DNA from: Streptomyces lienomycini
Lineage (GTDB): Bacteria; Actinomycetota; Actinomycetes; Streptomycetales; Streptomycetaceae
Assembly: GCF_027947595.1 (NCBI RefSeq)
Contig: NZ_CP116257.1
Coordinates: 5,950,001 to 6,014,000, forward strand
Reading direction: 5' to 3'
Length of the DNA: 64,000 bases
Shown: in pieces, positions 54,339 to 63,577 of the stretch
Layout: every line of letters starts with the position of its first letter
Numbering within the stretch: position 1 is the stretch's first letter
Program-made: the position numbers and the translations under genes
Notes under the pieces: generated by a model
Database searches by the model: none
Seen by the model: only the letters and a program-made list of their open reading frames with translations
What the model was told of the DNA's origin: nothing

Positions 54339-54361
54339 CACGCGCACGTGTGTGCCGCGTG
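54339..54361 (-). terminator. Hairpin after the phosphoesterase gene
   Basis: CACGCGCAC and GTGC-C-GCGTG pair with one bulged C around a GTGT loop (54339-54361). Lies between the phosphoesterase stop (54426) and the SRPBCC start; likely a terminator, alternatively an operator for the SRPBCC gene. Confidence 0.5.
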
Positions 54362-54425
54362 AAGGCTATCGCGCACGGGCCCGGCGAACGTCACCACCCA
54401 CCTGCGCAGGTCCGGCGGCACACCT

Positions 54426-55223
54426 TCACCACTCCAGGACCCACGGCCGTCCGGTGGAGGCGAAGTGGCCGACGTTCACGCACTCGGTCGCCCCGACGCG
54501 CATCCGCCGTGCCAGCGGCTGGTGGACGTGCCCGAACAGCGCGTAGCGGGGCCGGGTGCGGCGGACGGCCGCGAGCAGCGCGCGGCTGCCCCGCTCGAAG
54601 CGGCGGGCCACGGTGTCGTAGACCAGTTCCGGCACGTCCGGCGGGATGTGGGTGCACAGCACGTCCACCTCGCCGACGGCCTCGATCTTCGCGGCGTACT
54701 CCTCGTCGCTGATCTCGTACGGCGTGTTCATCGGGGTGCGCAGTCCGCCGCCGACGAAGCCGAAGACCCGGCCCCCGATCTCCACCCGCTCGCCGTCGAG
54801 CACGGTGGTGCCGGGGCGGGCGTACTCGGGCCACAGGGGCGGCACGTCGACGTTGCCGTAGGTGGCGTAGGTCGGGGTGGGGAACGCGGCGAACAGTTCG
54901 GCGTACTGCTTGCGCACCGCCCCTTCGATCAGCTCGCGCGGTTCCCCGCCGGCCTCCGCCCACAGCCGCCTGCCGAAGTCCCGGGCCTCGTCGAAGCGGC
55001 GGGCGGTGCGCAGCGCGACGATGCGGTCGGCGTTGGCGGCGCCGAACAGGTCGGGGAAGATGCCGCGCGAGTGGTCGGCGTAGTCGAGGAAGAGGACGAG
55101 GTCCCCGAGGCAGATCAGGGCGTCGGCGCCCTCGCCGGCCCTGGCCAGGTCGCGGGCGTTGCCATGGACGTCGCTGACCACGTGGACGCGCGTGCTCGTG
55201 TTGCGGGGCGGTGTGGGTGCCAT
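54426..55223 (-). CDS. Calcineurin-like metallophosphoesterase
   Basis: 265 residues from ATG 55223; TTG 55232 is possible. Dinuclear-metal motifs are VHVVSDVHGNARDL, ALICLGDLVLFLDY, ATYGNVD (GN[H/D]), VDVLCTHIPPD (GH-type His) and ALFGHVHQPLARRM. Substrate unknown; related proteins hydrolyse phosphodiesters or nucleotides. It is divergent from the acyl-CoA synthetase across a 310-bp region. Confidence 0.9.
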   Translation of the reverse strand: MAPTPPRNTSTRVHVVSDVHGNARDLARAGEGADALICLGDLVLFLDYADHSRGIFPDLFGAANADRIVALRTARRFDEARDFGRRLWAEAGGEPRELIEGAVRKQYAELFAAFPTPTYATYGNVDVPPLWPEYARPGTTVLDGERVEIGGRVFGFVGGGLRTPMNTPYEISDEEYAAKIEAVGEVDVLCTHIPPDVPELVYDTVARRFERGSRALLAAVRRTRPRYALFGHVHQPLARRMRVGATECVNVGHFASTGRPWVLEW

Positions 55224-55310
55224 GGCGATCAAGCGTAAGCAGCGCGCGCCCGATGTGAACAGTGGCGGTCGGACCTGCGGTTACTGGCTGGTCGGCTGGT
55301 CCGTCGACTA

Positions 55311-55322
55311 CTGTGCGCACAG
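55311..55322. promoter_or_regulatory. 12-bp perfect palindrome CTGTGCGCACAG upstream of the acyl-CoA synthetase
   Basis: The palindrome sits in the 310-bp divergent region (55224-55533) that otherwise shows no gene, 212 bp before the synthetase start. A second weak dyad TTCA-ACATG-TGAA occurs at 55424-55436. Either could be an operator for a fatty-acid-responsive regulator, but I cannot match a known consensus. Confidence 0.35.
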
Positions 55323-55533
55323 CAAACCCCGTCCGTGTGACGCAGCGAACATCTCGCGGGGACCCCCTGTCGGAGAAGGCATACCGGCGGGTAACGTCCG
55401 GGCCGTCCAGTCGTGCTCTGGATTTCAACATGTGAATGGTGCATGAGGTGTCCCGAGCACTTGCCCGAGCCTTGGACCGCACCGTCGCATCACACAGTGT
55501 CGTGGCGCCGGCGCCCTATGAGGAGCAGCAGTC

Positions 55534-57330
55534 TTGCGCGAGTTCAGCCTTCCGGCCTTGTACGAGGTCCCCACGGACGGAAACCTGACCGACATCGTCC
55601 GGAGAAACGCCGCGCAGCATCCCGACGTCGCCGTCATCGCCCGCAAGGTGGGGGGTGCCTGGCAGGACGTGACCGCGCGCGCCTTCCTCGCCGAGGTGCA
55701 CTCCGCCGCCAAGGGCCTCATCGCCTCCGGTGTCCAGCCGGGCGACCGGGTCGGCCTGATGTCCCGCACCCGCTACGAGTGGACGCTGCTGGACTTCGCG
55801 ATCTGGAGCGCGGGCGCGATCACCGTGCCGGTGTACGAGACCAGTTCGCCGGAGCAGGTGCAGTGGATCCTCAGCGACTCGGGGGCCACGGCGTGCGTCG
55901 TGGAGTCGGCCGAGCACGGGACCGCCGTCGAGTCGGTGCGCGACCGGCTGCCCGCCCTCAAGCAGGTGTGGCAGATCGACGCCGGGGCCGTGGAGGAGCT
56001 GGGGCGTCTGGGCCAGGACGTCACGGACCGGACCGTCGAGGAGCGCGGCTCGATCGCCAAGGCCGACGACCCCGCGACCATCGTCTACACCTCCGGCACC
56101 ACCGGCCGCCCCAAGGGCTGCGTGCTCACCCACCGCAGCTTCTTCGCGGAGTGCGGCAACGTCGTCGAGCGTTTGCGGCCCCTGTTCCGCACGGGCGAGT
56201 GCTCCGTCCTCCTCTTCCTCCCGCTCGCCCACGTCTTCGGCCGTCTGGTCCAGGTCGCGCCGATGATCGCGCCGATCAAGCTGGGCAACGTCCCCGACAT
56301 CAAGAACCTCACCGACGAGCTGGCCGCCTTCCGGCCCACGCTGATCCTCGGTGTGCCGCGCGTCTTCGAGAAGGTGTACAACTCGGCGCGCGCCAAGGCG
56401 CAGGCCGACGGCAAGGGCAGGATCTTCGACCGGGCCGCCGACACGGCGATCGCGTACAGCAAGGCCCTGGACGCCCCGTCGGGCCCGTCCCTCGGCCTGA
56501 AGATCAGGCACAAGGTCTTCGACAAGCTCGTCTACGGCAAGCTCCGCACGGTCCTCGGCGGGCGCGGCGAGTACGCCATCTCCGGCGGTGCCCCGCTCGG
56601 CGGGCGGCTCGGCCACTTCTTCCGCGGCATCGGCTTCACGGTCCTGGAGGGCTACGGCCTGACCGAGTCCTGCGCGGCCACCGCCTTCAACCCCTGGGAC
56701 CGGCAGAAGATCGGCACGGTCGGTCAGCCGCTGCCCGGCTCGGTGGTGCGCATCGCGGACGACGGGGAGGTGCTGCTGCACGGCGAGCACCTGTTCAAGG
56801 AGTACTGGAACAACCCGGGCGCGACCGCGGAGGCGCTGGCCGACGGCTGGTTCCACACCGGCGACATCGGCACCCTGGACGAGGACGGCTACCTGCGGAT
56901 CACCGGCCGCAAGAAGGAGATCATCGTCACCGCCGGCGGCAAGAACGTCGCCCCGGCCGTCATGGAGGACCGCATCCGCGCGCACGCGCTGGTCGCGGAG
57001 TGCATGGTGGTCGGCGACGGGCGGCCGTTCGTGGGCGCGCTGGTCACCCTCGACGAGGAGTTCCTGGGCCGCTGGTGCGCGGAGCACGGGAAGCCGGCCG
57101 GCTCGACCGCGGTGTCGCTGCGCCAGGACCCGGATCTGCTGGCGACGATCCAGGACGCGATCGACGACGGGAACGCGGCGGTGTCGAAGGCGGAGTCGGT
57201 GCGGAAGTTCCGGGTGCTGGGGGCGCAGTTCACCGAGGACTCGGGGCATCTGACGCCTTCGCTGAAGCTGAAGCGGAATGTGGTGGCGAAGGACTACGCG
57301 GACGAGATCGAGGCGATCTACTCCAAGTAG
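55534..57330 (+). CDS. fadD: Long-chain fatty-acid--CoA ligase
   Basis: Activates fatty acids by adenylation and thioester formation. The 598-residue ANL-family enzyme starts at TTG 55534 with GAGGAGCAGCAG upstream. Core motifs: A3 TIVYTSGTTGRPKGCVLTH, A5 VLEGYGLTESC, A7 ADGWFHTGDIGTLDEDGYLRITGRKKEIIVTAGGKNVAP (A8), and the A10 lysine region LTPSLKLKRNVVAKDYADEIEAIY. Long-chain type by its G-motif GQPLPGSVVRIADDGEVLLHG. Facing the PimB-like gene downstream. Confidence 0.97.
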   Translation: MREFSLPALYEVPTDGNLTDIVRRNAAQHPDVAVIARKVGGAWQDVTARAFLAEVHSAAKGLIASGVQPGDRVGLMSRTRYEWTLLDFAIWSAGAITVPVYETSSPEQVQWILSDSGATACVVESAEHGTAVESVRDRLPALKQVWQIDAGAVEELGRLGQDVTDRTVEERGSIAKADDPATIVYTSGTTGRPKGCVLTHRSFFAECGNVVERLRPLFRTGECSVLLFLPLAHVFGRLVQVAPMIAPIKLGNVPDIKNLTDELAAFRPTLILGVPRVFEKVYNSARAKAQADGKGRIFDRAADTAIAYSKALDAPSGPSLGLKIRHKVFDKLVYGKLRTVLGGRGEYAISGGAPLGGRLGHFFRGIGFTVLEGYGLTESCAATAFNPWDRQKIGTVGQPLPGSVVRIADDGEVLLHGEHLFKEYWNNPGATAEALADGWFHTGDIGTLDEDGYLRITGRKKEIIVTAGGKNVAPAVMEDRIRAHALVAECMVVGDGRPFVGALVTLDEEFLGRWCAEHGKPAGSTAVSLRQDPDLLATIQDAIDDGNAAVSKAESVRKFRVLGAQFTEDSGHLTPSLKLKRNVVAKDYADEIEAIYSK

Positions 57331-57365
57331 GGCGCCCAAGGGTGTGCCCCCTCGTCGCCATGGGC

Positions 57366-57414
57366 GGGTGCGGGTTCGTCGTGGTTGCTCGCGCAGTTCC
57401 CCGCGCCCCTTGGG
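57366..57414. repeat. Streptomyces intergenic hairpin repeat, copy B
   Basis: Shares 26 identical bases (57389-57414) with copy A at 50863-50888. A preceding GGGTGCGGG near 57366-57374 can pair with CCCGCGCCC, one G-T wobble included. It occupies the space between the convergent acyl-CoA synthetase and glycosyltransferase genes, a terminator position. Confidence 0.7.
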
Positions 57415-57422
57415 GCGTTGTC

Positions 57423-58565
57423 CTACAGCAGCGTTTTCAGCTGCTCCGCCAGCAGGTCCCAGCGCCATTTCTCCTCCACCCAGGACCTGCCCCGTTCCCC
57501 CATCCTGCGGCGGAGTTCCGGGTCGGCGAGGAGGGTGGTGACGCGGTCGGCGGACTCGTTCGGGTCGTCGCCCCGGACCACCCAGCCCGTCTCGCCGTCG
57601 AGCACCGCGTCGGGGGCGCCGCCCGAGTCCCCGGCGACGACGGGCAGGCCGGTGGCGGAGGCTTCCAGGTAGACGATGCCCAGGCCCTCCACGTCGAGGC
57701 CGCCCCGGCGGGTGCGGCAGGGCATGGCGAAGACGTCGCCGGCGCCGTAGTGGGCGGGCAGCTCGGCCCAGGGCACGGCGCCGGTGAAGTGCACGGCGGC
57801 GGCCACTCCCGTCTCGGCGGCGAGGCGGCGCAGGTCCTTCTCGTAGGGGCCGCCGCCGACGATCAGCAGGACCGCGTCGGGCTCGGCGGCCAGGATGCGG
57901 GGCAACGCGCGGATCAGGGTGTCCTGGCCCTTGCGCGGGACCAGGCGTGAGACGCAGACGACGACGGGCCGGTCGGTGAGGCCCAGGCGGGCGCGTACCT
58001 CGTCGCCGCCGCTGCCCGGGTGGAAGGTCTTCTCGTCGACGCCGGGCGGCAGCTGCACCATGCGGGCGGCGGCCTCGGGGGTCAGCGCGCCCGCGATGCG
58101 GGAGCGGGTGTACTCGCCGAGGTAGGTGATCGTGTCCGTCGACTCCCCGATCCGGCGCAGCAACTGCCGGGCGGCGGGCAGCTGGGCCCAGCCCGCCTCG
58201 TGGCCGTGGGTGGTGGCGACGAGCCGTTCGGCGCCCGCCCTGCGCAGCGCCGGGGCCATCAGGCCGAGGGGCGCCGCCGCACCGAACCACACCGACGTGC
58301 ACCCGTGCTCGCGCAGCAGTCCCACCGCCCGCCGGGTCGCCCCCGGCGTCGGCAGGAGCATCGTGGTGCGGTCCCGTACGACGGTGAAGGGCTGCTCCGC
58401 GTCGAAGGCGGCGGTGGCGTCGGCGCCCTCGCGGCCCCGCTTCCAGGTGGAGGCGTAGACGACGAGGCGCTCGGGGTCCAGGCGCAGCGCCATGTTGTGC
58501 AGGAAGGCCTGGATGCCGCCCGGGCGCGGCGGGAAGTCGTTCGTCACGATCAAGGTCTTGCGCAC
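57423..58565 (-). CDS. GT4 glycosyltransferase, phosphatidyl-myo-inositol mannosyltransferase (PimB')-like
   Basis: 380 residues from GTG 58565. N-terminal VTNDFPPRPGGIQAFLHNMALRLDPERLVVYAS and WFGAAAPLGLMAPALRRAGAERLVATTHGHEAGW bind the acceptor. The C-terminal donor domain has VVVCVSRLVPRKGQDTLIRALPRIL and the EX7E motif VEGLGIVYLEASATGLPVVAGDSGGAPDAV. The GDP-mannose PimB' family in actinobacteria has this form; the assignment is by resemblance, not a search. Divergent from a GT87-type gene. Confidence 0.88.
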   Translation of the reverse strand: MRKTLIVTNDFPPRPGGIQAFLHNMALRLDPERLVVYASTWKRGREGADATAAFDAEQPFTVVRDRTTMLLPTPGATRRAVGLLREHGCTSVWFGAAAPLGLMAPALRRAGAERLVATTHGHEAGWAQLPAARQLLRRIGESTDTITYLGEYTRSRIAGALTPEAAARMVQLPPGVDEKTFHPGSGGDEVRARLGLTDRPVVVCVSRLVPRKGQDTLIRALPRILAAEPDAVLLIVGGGPYEKDLRRLAAETGVAAAVHFTGAVPWAELPAHYGAGDVFAMPCRTRRGGLDVEGLGIVYLEASATGLPVVAGDSGGAPDAVLDGETGWVVRGDDPNESADRVTTLLADPELRRRMGERGRSWVEEKWRWDLLAEQLKTLL

Positions 58566-58701
58566 GCCGCCGACCCTACCGAACCGGCCGCCGGTCACCC
58601 CGGCCCGGCCGTCTCCTGTGGCACGCCCCCAGGTGTCCGGGTCATCATGGCCGCATCGGCGGACAGACGGGGACGGGCGGACACGGACGGGCAGGGAGCG
58701 C

Positions 58702-59952
58702 GTGGAGACGAGGGACGCGGGGCGGTCACCGGCCTGGCTGCTGACGGCCTGGGGCGCCACGCGGCTGGTGCTGCTGCTGTTCGTGCTGAAGGTGCTGGTC
58801 TTCCCCGGTCCGGACGTCACGAGCGACGTGTCGGTGATCTACCGGGACTGGGCCGACGTACTGCGCACCGGAACGTTTCCGCTGGACGACGTCACCTGGC
58901 AGTACCCGCCCGCGGCGGCCCTCGCGGTCCTCTCCCCCGGCCTGCTGCCCTTCCTGGAGTACGCGACGGCCTTCTTCGTCCTGGTCTGCGTCACGGACGC
59001 CGCCGTCCTCGGGCTGCTGTGGCGGGCGGGCCGGGGGGCCGGGCGCTCGCCGCGCGGTGCGTGGGTGTGGGTGGGGGGCGTCCCGCTGCTCGGGCCCACC
59101 GTGTACGCCCGCTACGACCTGATGGTCACCGCCGTCGCGGTGGCCGCGCTGCTCGCCGCGGGCCGGCACCCCCGGGTGGCGGGGGCGCTGGCGGCGGCGG
59201 GGGCGCTGCTGAAGGTGTGGCCGGTGCTGGTGCTCGCGGGGATGCGCGGGCGCCGGCCGTGGGTGGCCGCCGCGGTGGGCGGGGCGGGGCTGGCCGCGCT
59301 GTTCGCCGTGGCGATGCCCGGGGCGTTCGCGTTCCTGACGTTCCAGCGGGAGCGGGGGACCGAGGTGGAGTCGCTGGGCTCGCTGGTCTTCCACGTGGCC
59401 CGGCACTTGGGCTGGGAGGGCCGGATGCTGCTGAACTACGGCTCGGTGGAGTTCCTGGGCCCGTACGTGGGCGCGGTCAGCACGGTCGCGCTGGCGCTGA
59501 GCGCGGTGGCGTTCGGCTGGCTGCTGCTGTGGCGGCTGAGGGCCTCGCGGTTCGCGGCGCACACGGCGGCGGACGCGGCCTTCGTGGCGGTGCTGGTGTT
59601 CACCGTGACGAGCCGGGTGCTCAGCCCGCAGTACCTGGTGTGGCTGATCGGTCTCGCGGCGGTCTGCCGGTGCTTCCGGGCGAGCCGGATGCGGGTACCG
59701 GTCGTCCTGGTGCTGGCGGCGAGTCCGCTGACGGTGCTGGAGTTCCCGGTCCTGTTCGGCGACGTCGTGGCGAGCACGCCCCTCGGCATCGCGCTGCTGT
59801 TCGTGCGCAACGGACTGCTGGTGGCCGCCGCCGTCGTCGGCGCCCGTGCCCTGTGGCGCGACACGGTGCGCCGCCGCGCCCCGGAGCCGTCCGGGAAGCC
59901 GGGGCAGCTCAGCCCAGCTCCGTCCGCAGATACTCCCGCCACCGCCGCGTGA
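58702..59952 (+). CDS. DUF2029/GT87-family membrane mannosyltransferase-like protein
   Basis: 416 residues from GTG 58702 with GGGCAGGGAGC upstream. About ten transmembrane helices with an early lumenal loop carrying YRDWADVLRTGTFPLDDVTWQYPPAAA, and an acidic GPTVYARYDLMV; later FLTFQRERGTEVESLGSLVFHVAR and RVLSPQYLVWLIGLA. The GT87 family (mycobacterial PimE and relatives) uses polyprenyl-phosphate-mannose. Paired divergently with the PimB'-like gene, this suggests phosphatidylinositol mannoside or lipoglycan synthesis. The 3' end overlaps the next gene by 44 bp, antiparallel. Confidence 0.85.
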   Translation: METRDAGRSPAWLLTAWGATRLVLLLFVLKVLVFPGPDVTSDVSVIYRDWADVLRTGTFPLDDVTWQYPPAAALAVLSPGLLPFLEYATAFFVLVCVTDAAVLGLLWRAGRGAGRSPRGAWVWVGGVPLLGPTVYARYDLMVTAVAVAALLAAGRHPRVAGALAAAGALLKVWPVLVLAGMRGRRPWVAAAVGGAGLAALFAVAMPGAFAFLTFQRERGTEVESLGSLVFHVARHLGWEGRMLLNYGSVEFLGPYVGAVSTVALALSAVAFGWLLLWRLRASRFAAHTAADAAFVAVLVFTVTSRVLSPQYLVWLIGLAAVCRCFRASRMRVPVVLVLAASPLTVLEFPVLFGDVVASTPLGIALLFVRNGLLVAAAVVGARALWRDTVRRRAPEPSGKPGQLSPAPSADTPATAA

Positions 59953-61102
59953 ACTCCTGCGGCGTCGTCCCCAGCACCTCGCCCATCGCGTCCTCGACGG
60001 CGCCCGCCCGCTCGTCGTGGGCGCCCACGGCGCGGTAGAGGGCGTTCAGCCGGTCCTCTCCCCACTGCGCGGCGATCATGCGGCAGGCCAGCCAGCCGCT
60101 CTCGTAGGCCCGGGCCAGCTCGTCCGCGTCGGCGGTGAAGCCGAAGTCCTCGTCGGCCGGCAGCCGGCCGGGGGTCCGCCCCTCGGAGACCCCCCGGGTC
60201 AGCTCGGGCGCGGACTGGGTGGGGGCGCGTCCGGTGCCGCGGTAGCCGACCCAGTCGGCATAGCCCTCGGAGAGCCACAGCGGGGTGGCGGAGGTGGTGT
60301 CGGACCGGGTGGCGACGTGGGTGGTCTCGTGGGTGAGCACGACCTGCTTGCCGAGGTCGCCGAGGAGCCCGTAGGCGTCGGGGTTGACGACGACCCGGTC
60401 CGCGGGGGCGTGCTCCCGGCCGCCGGTCTCCCCCGTGGTGACGGCGGCGATGCCCCGGTAGGACGAGGCGGGCGAGCCGAGCAGCCCCGCCATGCCCTCC
60501 AGCGACCGCGGGACGACCACGACGACCCGGCGGGCCCAGTCGCCGTCCCAGGCGTCGGAGACCGCGGGCACCGCCCGGTCGGCGAGGCCGGCGAAGCTCC
60601 GCAGGGCGGCGGTGGACTGCCCGACGCCGAGCACCAGGCTGTGCTCGCCCCGGACGACCTCGACCGCTCCCTGGTCCCAGGGCTGCTGGCCGGACTCCTT
60701 CGCGGGCCGGTCGGAGTCGACGGACCAGCGCCCTGCGGTGCCGTCCCGGCTCAGCCGCACCGTGCGGCCGGTGGCGACGGCGCCCCGGTCGTAGCCCTCG
60801 ACGCGGTAGCGCAGCTCGACCCGGGCGGTGGCGGTGTCACCGGCGCGGTCCACCTGGTTCACGCGGTAGGACCACTCGGCCAGCGGGATCGCGCCCAGGT
60901 TGCCGAAGCCGGTCGCGGTGCCCGTGCGCGCGTAGGCGGTCGCGTCGTGGGCGAGGACGGCCGCCGCGCGCCGGTCGAGGACCCGCTGCACCTCGGCCCG
61001 CACCGGGTCGGCGCCGGTCCGGCCGCCGCAGGCCACGAGGGCGACGAGCAGCAGGCACAGCGCCACCACGGAGGAACCCGACACCCGCCTTCGACCGGCC
61101 AC
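59909..61102 (-). CDS. Secreted lipoprotein with zinc-metalloprotease (HExxH) domain
   Basis: 397 residues. A lipoprotein signal is clear: basic MAGRRR, a hydrophobic core, and lipobox LVALVAC with Cys25. A possible NTF2-like region follows, then a metallopeptidase core HETTH at about 272-276 (VVLTHETTHVATRSD) with a downstream Glu in LWLSEGYADWVGYRG, the gluzincin arrangement. It thus probably cleaves or binds proteins outside the membrane. Family resembles the DUF4157/peptidase_MA type; I cannot assign it more closely. Confidence 0.85.
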   Translation of the reverse strand: MAGRRRVSGSSVVALCLLLVALVACGGRTGADPVRAEVQRVLDRRAAAVLAHDATAYARTGTATGFGNLGAIPLAEWSYRVNQVDRAGDTATARVELRYRVEGYDRGAVATGRTVRLSRDGTAGRWSVDSDRPAKESGQQPWDQGAVEVVRGEHSLVLGVGQSTAALRSFAGLADRAVPAVSDAWDGDWARRVVVVVPRSLEGMAGLLGSPASSYRGIAAVTTGETGGREHAPADRVVVNPDAYGLLGDLGKQVVLTHETTHVATRSDTTSATPLWLSEGYADWVGYRGTGRAPTQSAPELTRGVSEGRTPGRLPADEDFGFTADADELARAYESGWLACRMIAAQWGEDRLNALYRAVGAHDERAGAVEDAMGEVLGTTPQEFTRRWREYLRTELG

Positions 61103-61160
61103 CTGCCCGATCGTACGGGCGGCCGGCCGCGGAGGGCACCGGTCCGGGGGCCGCGGTGGA

Positions 61161-62177
61161 TCACACCCGGGTGACCGAGGAGACCGGCATCATGCCGACC
61201 GGGTCGTAGCGCACCGGCGCACCGGGGTAGGGCGCGTGGATCACCCGGCCGTTCCCGGCGTACATGCCGATGTGGCTGGCGTCGTCCCGGTAGGCGACCA
61301 GGTCGCCGGGTCGCGCCTCGGCCAGGGACACCCGCCGGCCGGCGCCGGACTGGGCCTGCGAGGTGCGCGGGAGGCCGACCCCGGCCTGAGCGTACGCCCA
61401 CTGGGTCAGGCCCGAGCAGTCGAAGCCGGAGGGGCCGTTGGCGCCCCAGACGTACGGCTTGCCGAGCGCGGAGCGGGCGGCGGCGAAGGCGTCCGCGGCC
61501 CGGCCGGAGGCGGGAGCGGCGGCACCGGTGAGGGCGGTCAGGTCGTCGCGGCCGGAGCGGGACCCCCGGTCGTGGCCGGACCGTCCGTCGTCCGGCAGGG
61601 CGGCGAGCAGCTCGCGGGCCTTGGCGAGCTTGCGCTCCACGGTCTTCTTGTGGGCGGCGACGGCCTCGCGGCCCTTCTCCAGCTCGGTGAGCTTGCGGGC
61701 GGCCTCGGCGCGGTCCTGGGCGAGGTCGCGCATCGCCTGCTGGAGTTCCTTCAGTTCGCCCGCCTGACGGGCGGTGATCCGGTCGAGCGCGGACGCCCGG
61801 TCGAGGTAGTCGTCCGGGTCGGCGGAGAGCAGCAGCGCCAGCGTGGGGTCGATGCCGCCGGAGCGGTACTGGGCGCCGGCCAGCGAACCGAGCGCGTCCC
61901 GCATGGTGTTGACGCGCTGCTGCTGCCGGGCGATGGAGTCCTGGGCGTTCGTGACCTCCTCGCGCAGGGCGTCGGTGCGCGCGTCGGCCTTGTTGTAGGC
62001 CTCGGTCGCCCGCTCCGCCTCGGTGTGCAGCCGGTCCACCTCCGCCCGCCGGTCGTCGTGCGGGGCGGCCGTGGCCGGCACGGCGCCCAGGAGTGCGGCG
62101 GCGACGGAGAGCAGTCCGACGGCGGCGGCGGAGCCGCGGTCGAACCCGGATGGTGCAAGGCGGCGATGGGACCCCAC
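61161..62177 (-). CDS. NlpC/P60-family cell-wall endopeptidase (first of two)
   Basis: 338 residues from GTG 62177; AAGGAG lies 11 bases upstream, and GTG 62189 sits on that site. A signal peptide (SAAAVGLLSVAAALLGAVPATAAP), a long coiled coil (about 45-210) and the catalytic domain with Cys in GPSGFDCSGLTQWAYAQAGV, His in ASHIGMYAGNGRVIHAP. Such enzymes cut D-Glu-DAP or related bonds in peptidoglycan stem peptides. It is 200 bp from its paralogue, which has a similar plan (RIpA/RipA-like). Confidence 0.92.
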   Translation of the reverse strand: MGSHRRLAPSGFDRGSAAAVGLLSVAAALLGAVPATAAPHDDRRAEVDRLHTEAERATEAYNKADARTDALREEVTNAQDSIARQQQRVNTMRDALGSLAGAQYRSGGIDPTLALLLSADPDDYLDRASALDRITARQAGELKELQQAMRDLAQDRAEAARKLTELEKGREAVAAHKKTVERKLAKARELLAALPDDGRSGHDRGSRSGRDDLTALTGAAAPASGRAADAFAAARSALGKPYVWGANGPSGFDCSGLTQWAYAQAGVGLPRTSQAQSGAGRRVSLAEARPGDLVAYRDDASHIGMYAGNGRVIHAPYPGAPVRYDPVGMMPVSSVTRV

Positions 62178-62377
62178 GGGAAGCCGCACTCCTTCCGCTG
62201 GCGGACGGGGAAACGCGGCAGACAGTAACCCCGCCGCGGGGCACCATCCAACGACCGACGGGGCCGTCCAGCACGGCGCCCCGCCGCTGACGCAGGTCAC
62301 CGGCGGGGCGAGGGGTCACAGGACCCCGACGTGATTCGCCCGAACGGGCGGCACGGCGGGGTCGACTTCGGGCACGG

Positions 62378-63424
62378 TCAGACGCGTACGCCGAACATGA
62401 ACGGGCCGCCGATGGTGCTCATCGACTCGTAGCGGACGTTCGTGCCGGTGCGCGGCGCGTGCAGGACCTGGCCGTTGCCGGCGTAGAGGCCGACGTGGTG
62501 CAGGTCGTTGAAGAAGAAAACCAGGTCGCCGACCTGGAGCTGGCTCATCGAGGAGATGCGGGTGCCGGCGCCGGTCTGGGCCTGGGAGGTGCGCGGGATG
62601 GAGACACCGGCCTGGGCGTAGGCCCACTGGGTCAGGCCCGAGCAGTCGAAGCGGGACGGGCCCGTGGCACCGTAGGAGTAGGGCGTGCCTATCTTGCCCT
62701 GCGCGGCGGCGAAGGCGGCGCCGGCCCGGCCGGAGGCGGGGGTGCCGGTGCCGCCGGAGAGCTGCTGGCGCTCGTTGCCGCGGGTGGCGCGCTGGGCATC
62801 CTCGGCCGCGAGGTCGGCCTTCTCCTGCGCGGTGAGGGTGTTGAGCAGCTTCTGCGCGGAGGAGAGCTTGCCCTGGACTTCCTTCTTCTTCTCGCCCAGT
62901 TCGGCGCGGGTGGCGGAGAGGTCCTTGAGCTTCCCGGACGCCTCCTGGCGCTGCTGGGCCAGGTCGCGCTGCTTGACCTGGATCTTCTTCAGCGCCTCGA
63001 CCTGCTGACCGCTCAGCTGGTCGAGGGTGGAGGCCTTGTCCAGGTAGTCGTCCGGGTCGGCGGACAGGAAGAGCTGGAGGGAGGGATCGATGCCACCGGA
63101 GCGGTACTGGGCGCTCGCCATCGAACCGAGGCCGTCGCGCAGCTCGTTGAGCTCCTCCTGGCCGCGGGCGACGTTGTCCTGGATGGTGGAGACCTCCTTC
63201 TCGAGCTTCTCCTGCTTCTCCTTGGCGCCGTTGTACTTCTCGGTGGCCTGCTCGGCCTCGTCGTAGAGCTTGTCGACCTTGGCCTTGACCTCGTCCTTGC
63301 TCGGCTTCTCGCTCGGCGCGGCGTTGGCGGCCTGGGAGCTGAGAGCGACGGCGGCGGCGGCAGCGGAGGTCAGCACGGTGACGCGCAGGCGGCTCGGCTG
63401 CTTGGGACGACGGTGGGACGCCAC
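62378..63424 (-). CDS. NlpC/P60-family cell-wall endopeptidase (second of two)
   Basis: 348 residues from GTG 63424 with AAGGAG about nine bases upstream. A signal peptide (VTVLTSAAAAAVALSSQAANAAP) is followed by a Lys/Glu/Gln-rich coiled coil (about 45-225), then the papain-like domain with Cys in SRFDCSGLTQWAYAQAGV and the His in HHVGLYAGNGQVLHAP. Its ~145-nt leader carries a hairpin (TCACCCGTTCGA with TCGAAGGGTGA, 63451-63477) and a promoter with an embedded palindrome, so it has its own regulation. Confidence 0.93.
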   Translation of the reverse strand: MASHRRPKQPSRLRVTVLTSAAAAAVALSSQAANAAPSEKPSKDEVKAKVDKLYDEAEQATEKYNGAKEKQEKLEKEVSTIQDNVARGQEELNELRDGLGSMASAQYRSGGIDPSLQLFLSADPDDYLDKASTLDQLSGQQVEALKKIQVKQRDLAQQRQEASGKLKDLSATRAELGEKKKEVQGKLSSAQKLLNTLTAQEKADLAAEDAQRATRGNERQQLSGGTGTPASGRAGAAFAAAQGKIGTPYSYGATGPSRFDCSGLTQWAYAQAGVSIPRTSQAQTGAGTRISSMSQLQVGDLVFFFNDLHHVGLYAGNGQVLHAPRTGTNVRYESMSTIGGPFMFGVRV

Positions 63425-63577
63425 GGAGACGAGCTCCTTCTTGAGAGGGATCACCCGTTCGAGGGTTCGAAGGGTGACCATAGTGACCCACTCGTGATCA
63501 TTCAAATCCCCCGCCGAAAAAATCACGGTTGCACGCTGCGTTCTTTGCCACAACTCACCTGCAGTGACCTCCGCCTG

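Noticed and set aside
55225..55446. Short plus-strand ORF upstream of the acyl-CoA synthetase (MAIKRKQRAP...)
   Set aside because: It overlaps a likely promoter region with palindromes, has no ribosome-binding site and no recognisable motif.
55413..57950. 845-codon plus-strand frame across the acyl-CoA synthetase
   Set aside because: It is in another frame of a gene with clear ANL motifs and has the biased Arg/Gly/Ala composition of high-GC shadow frames.
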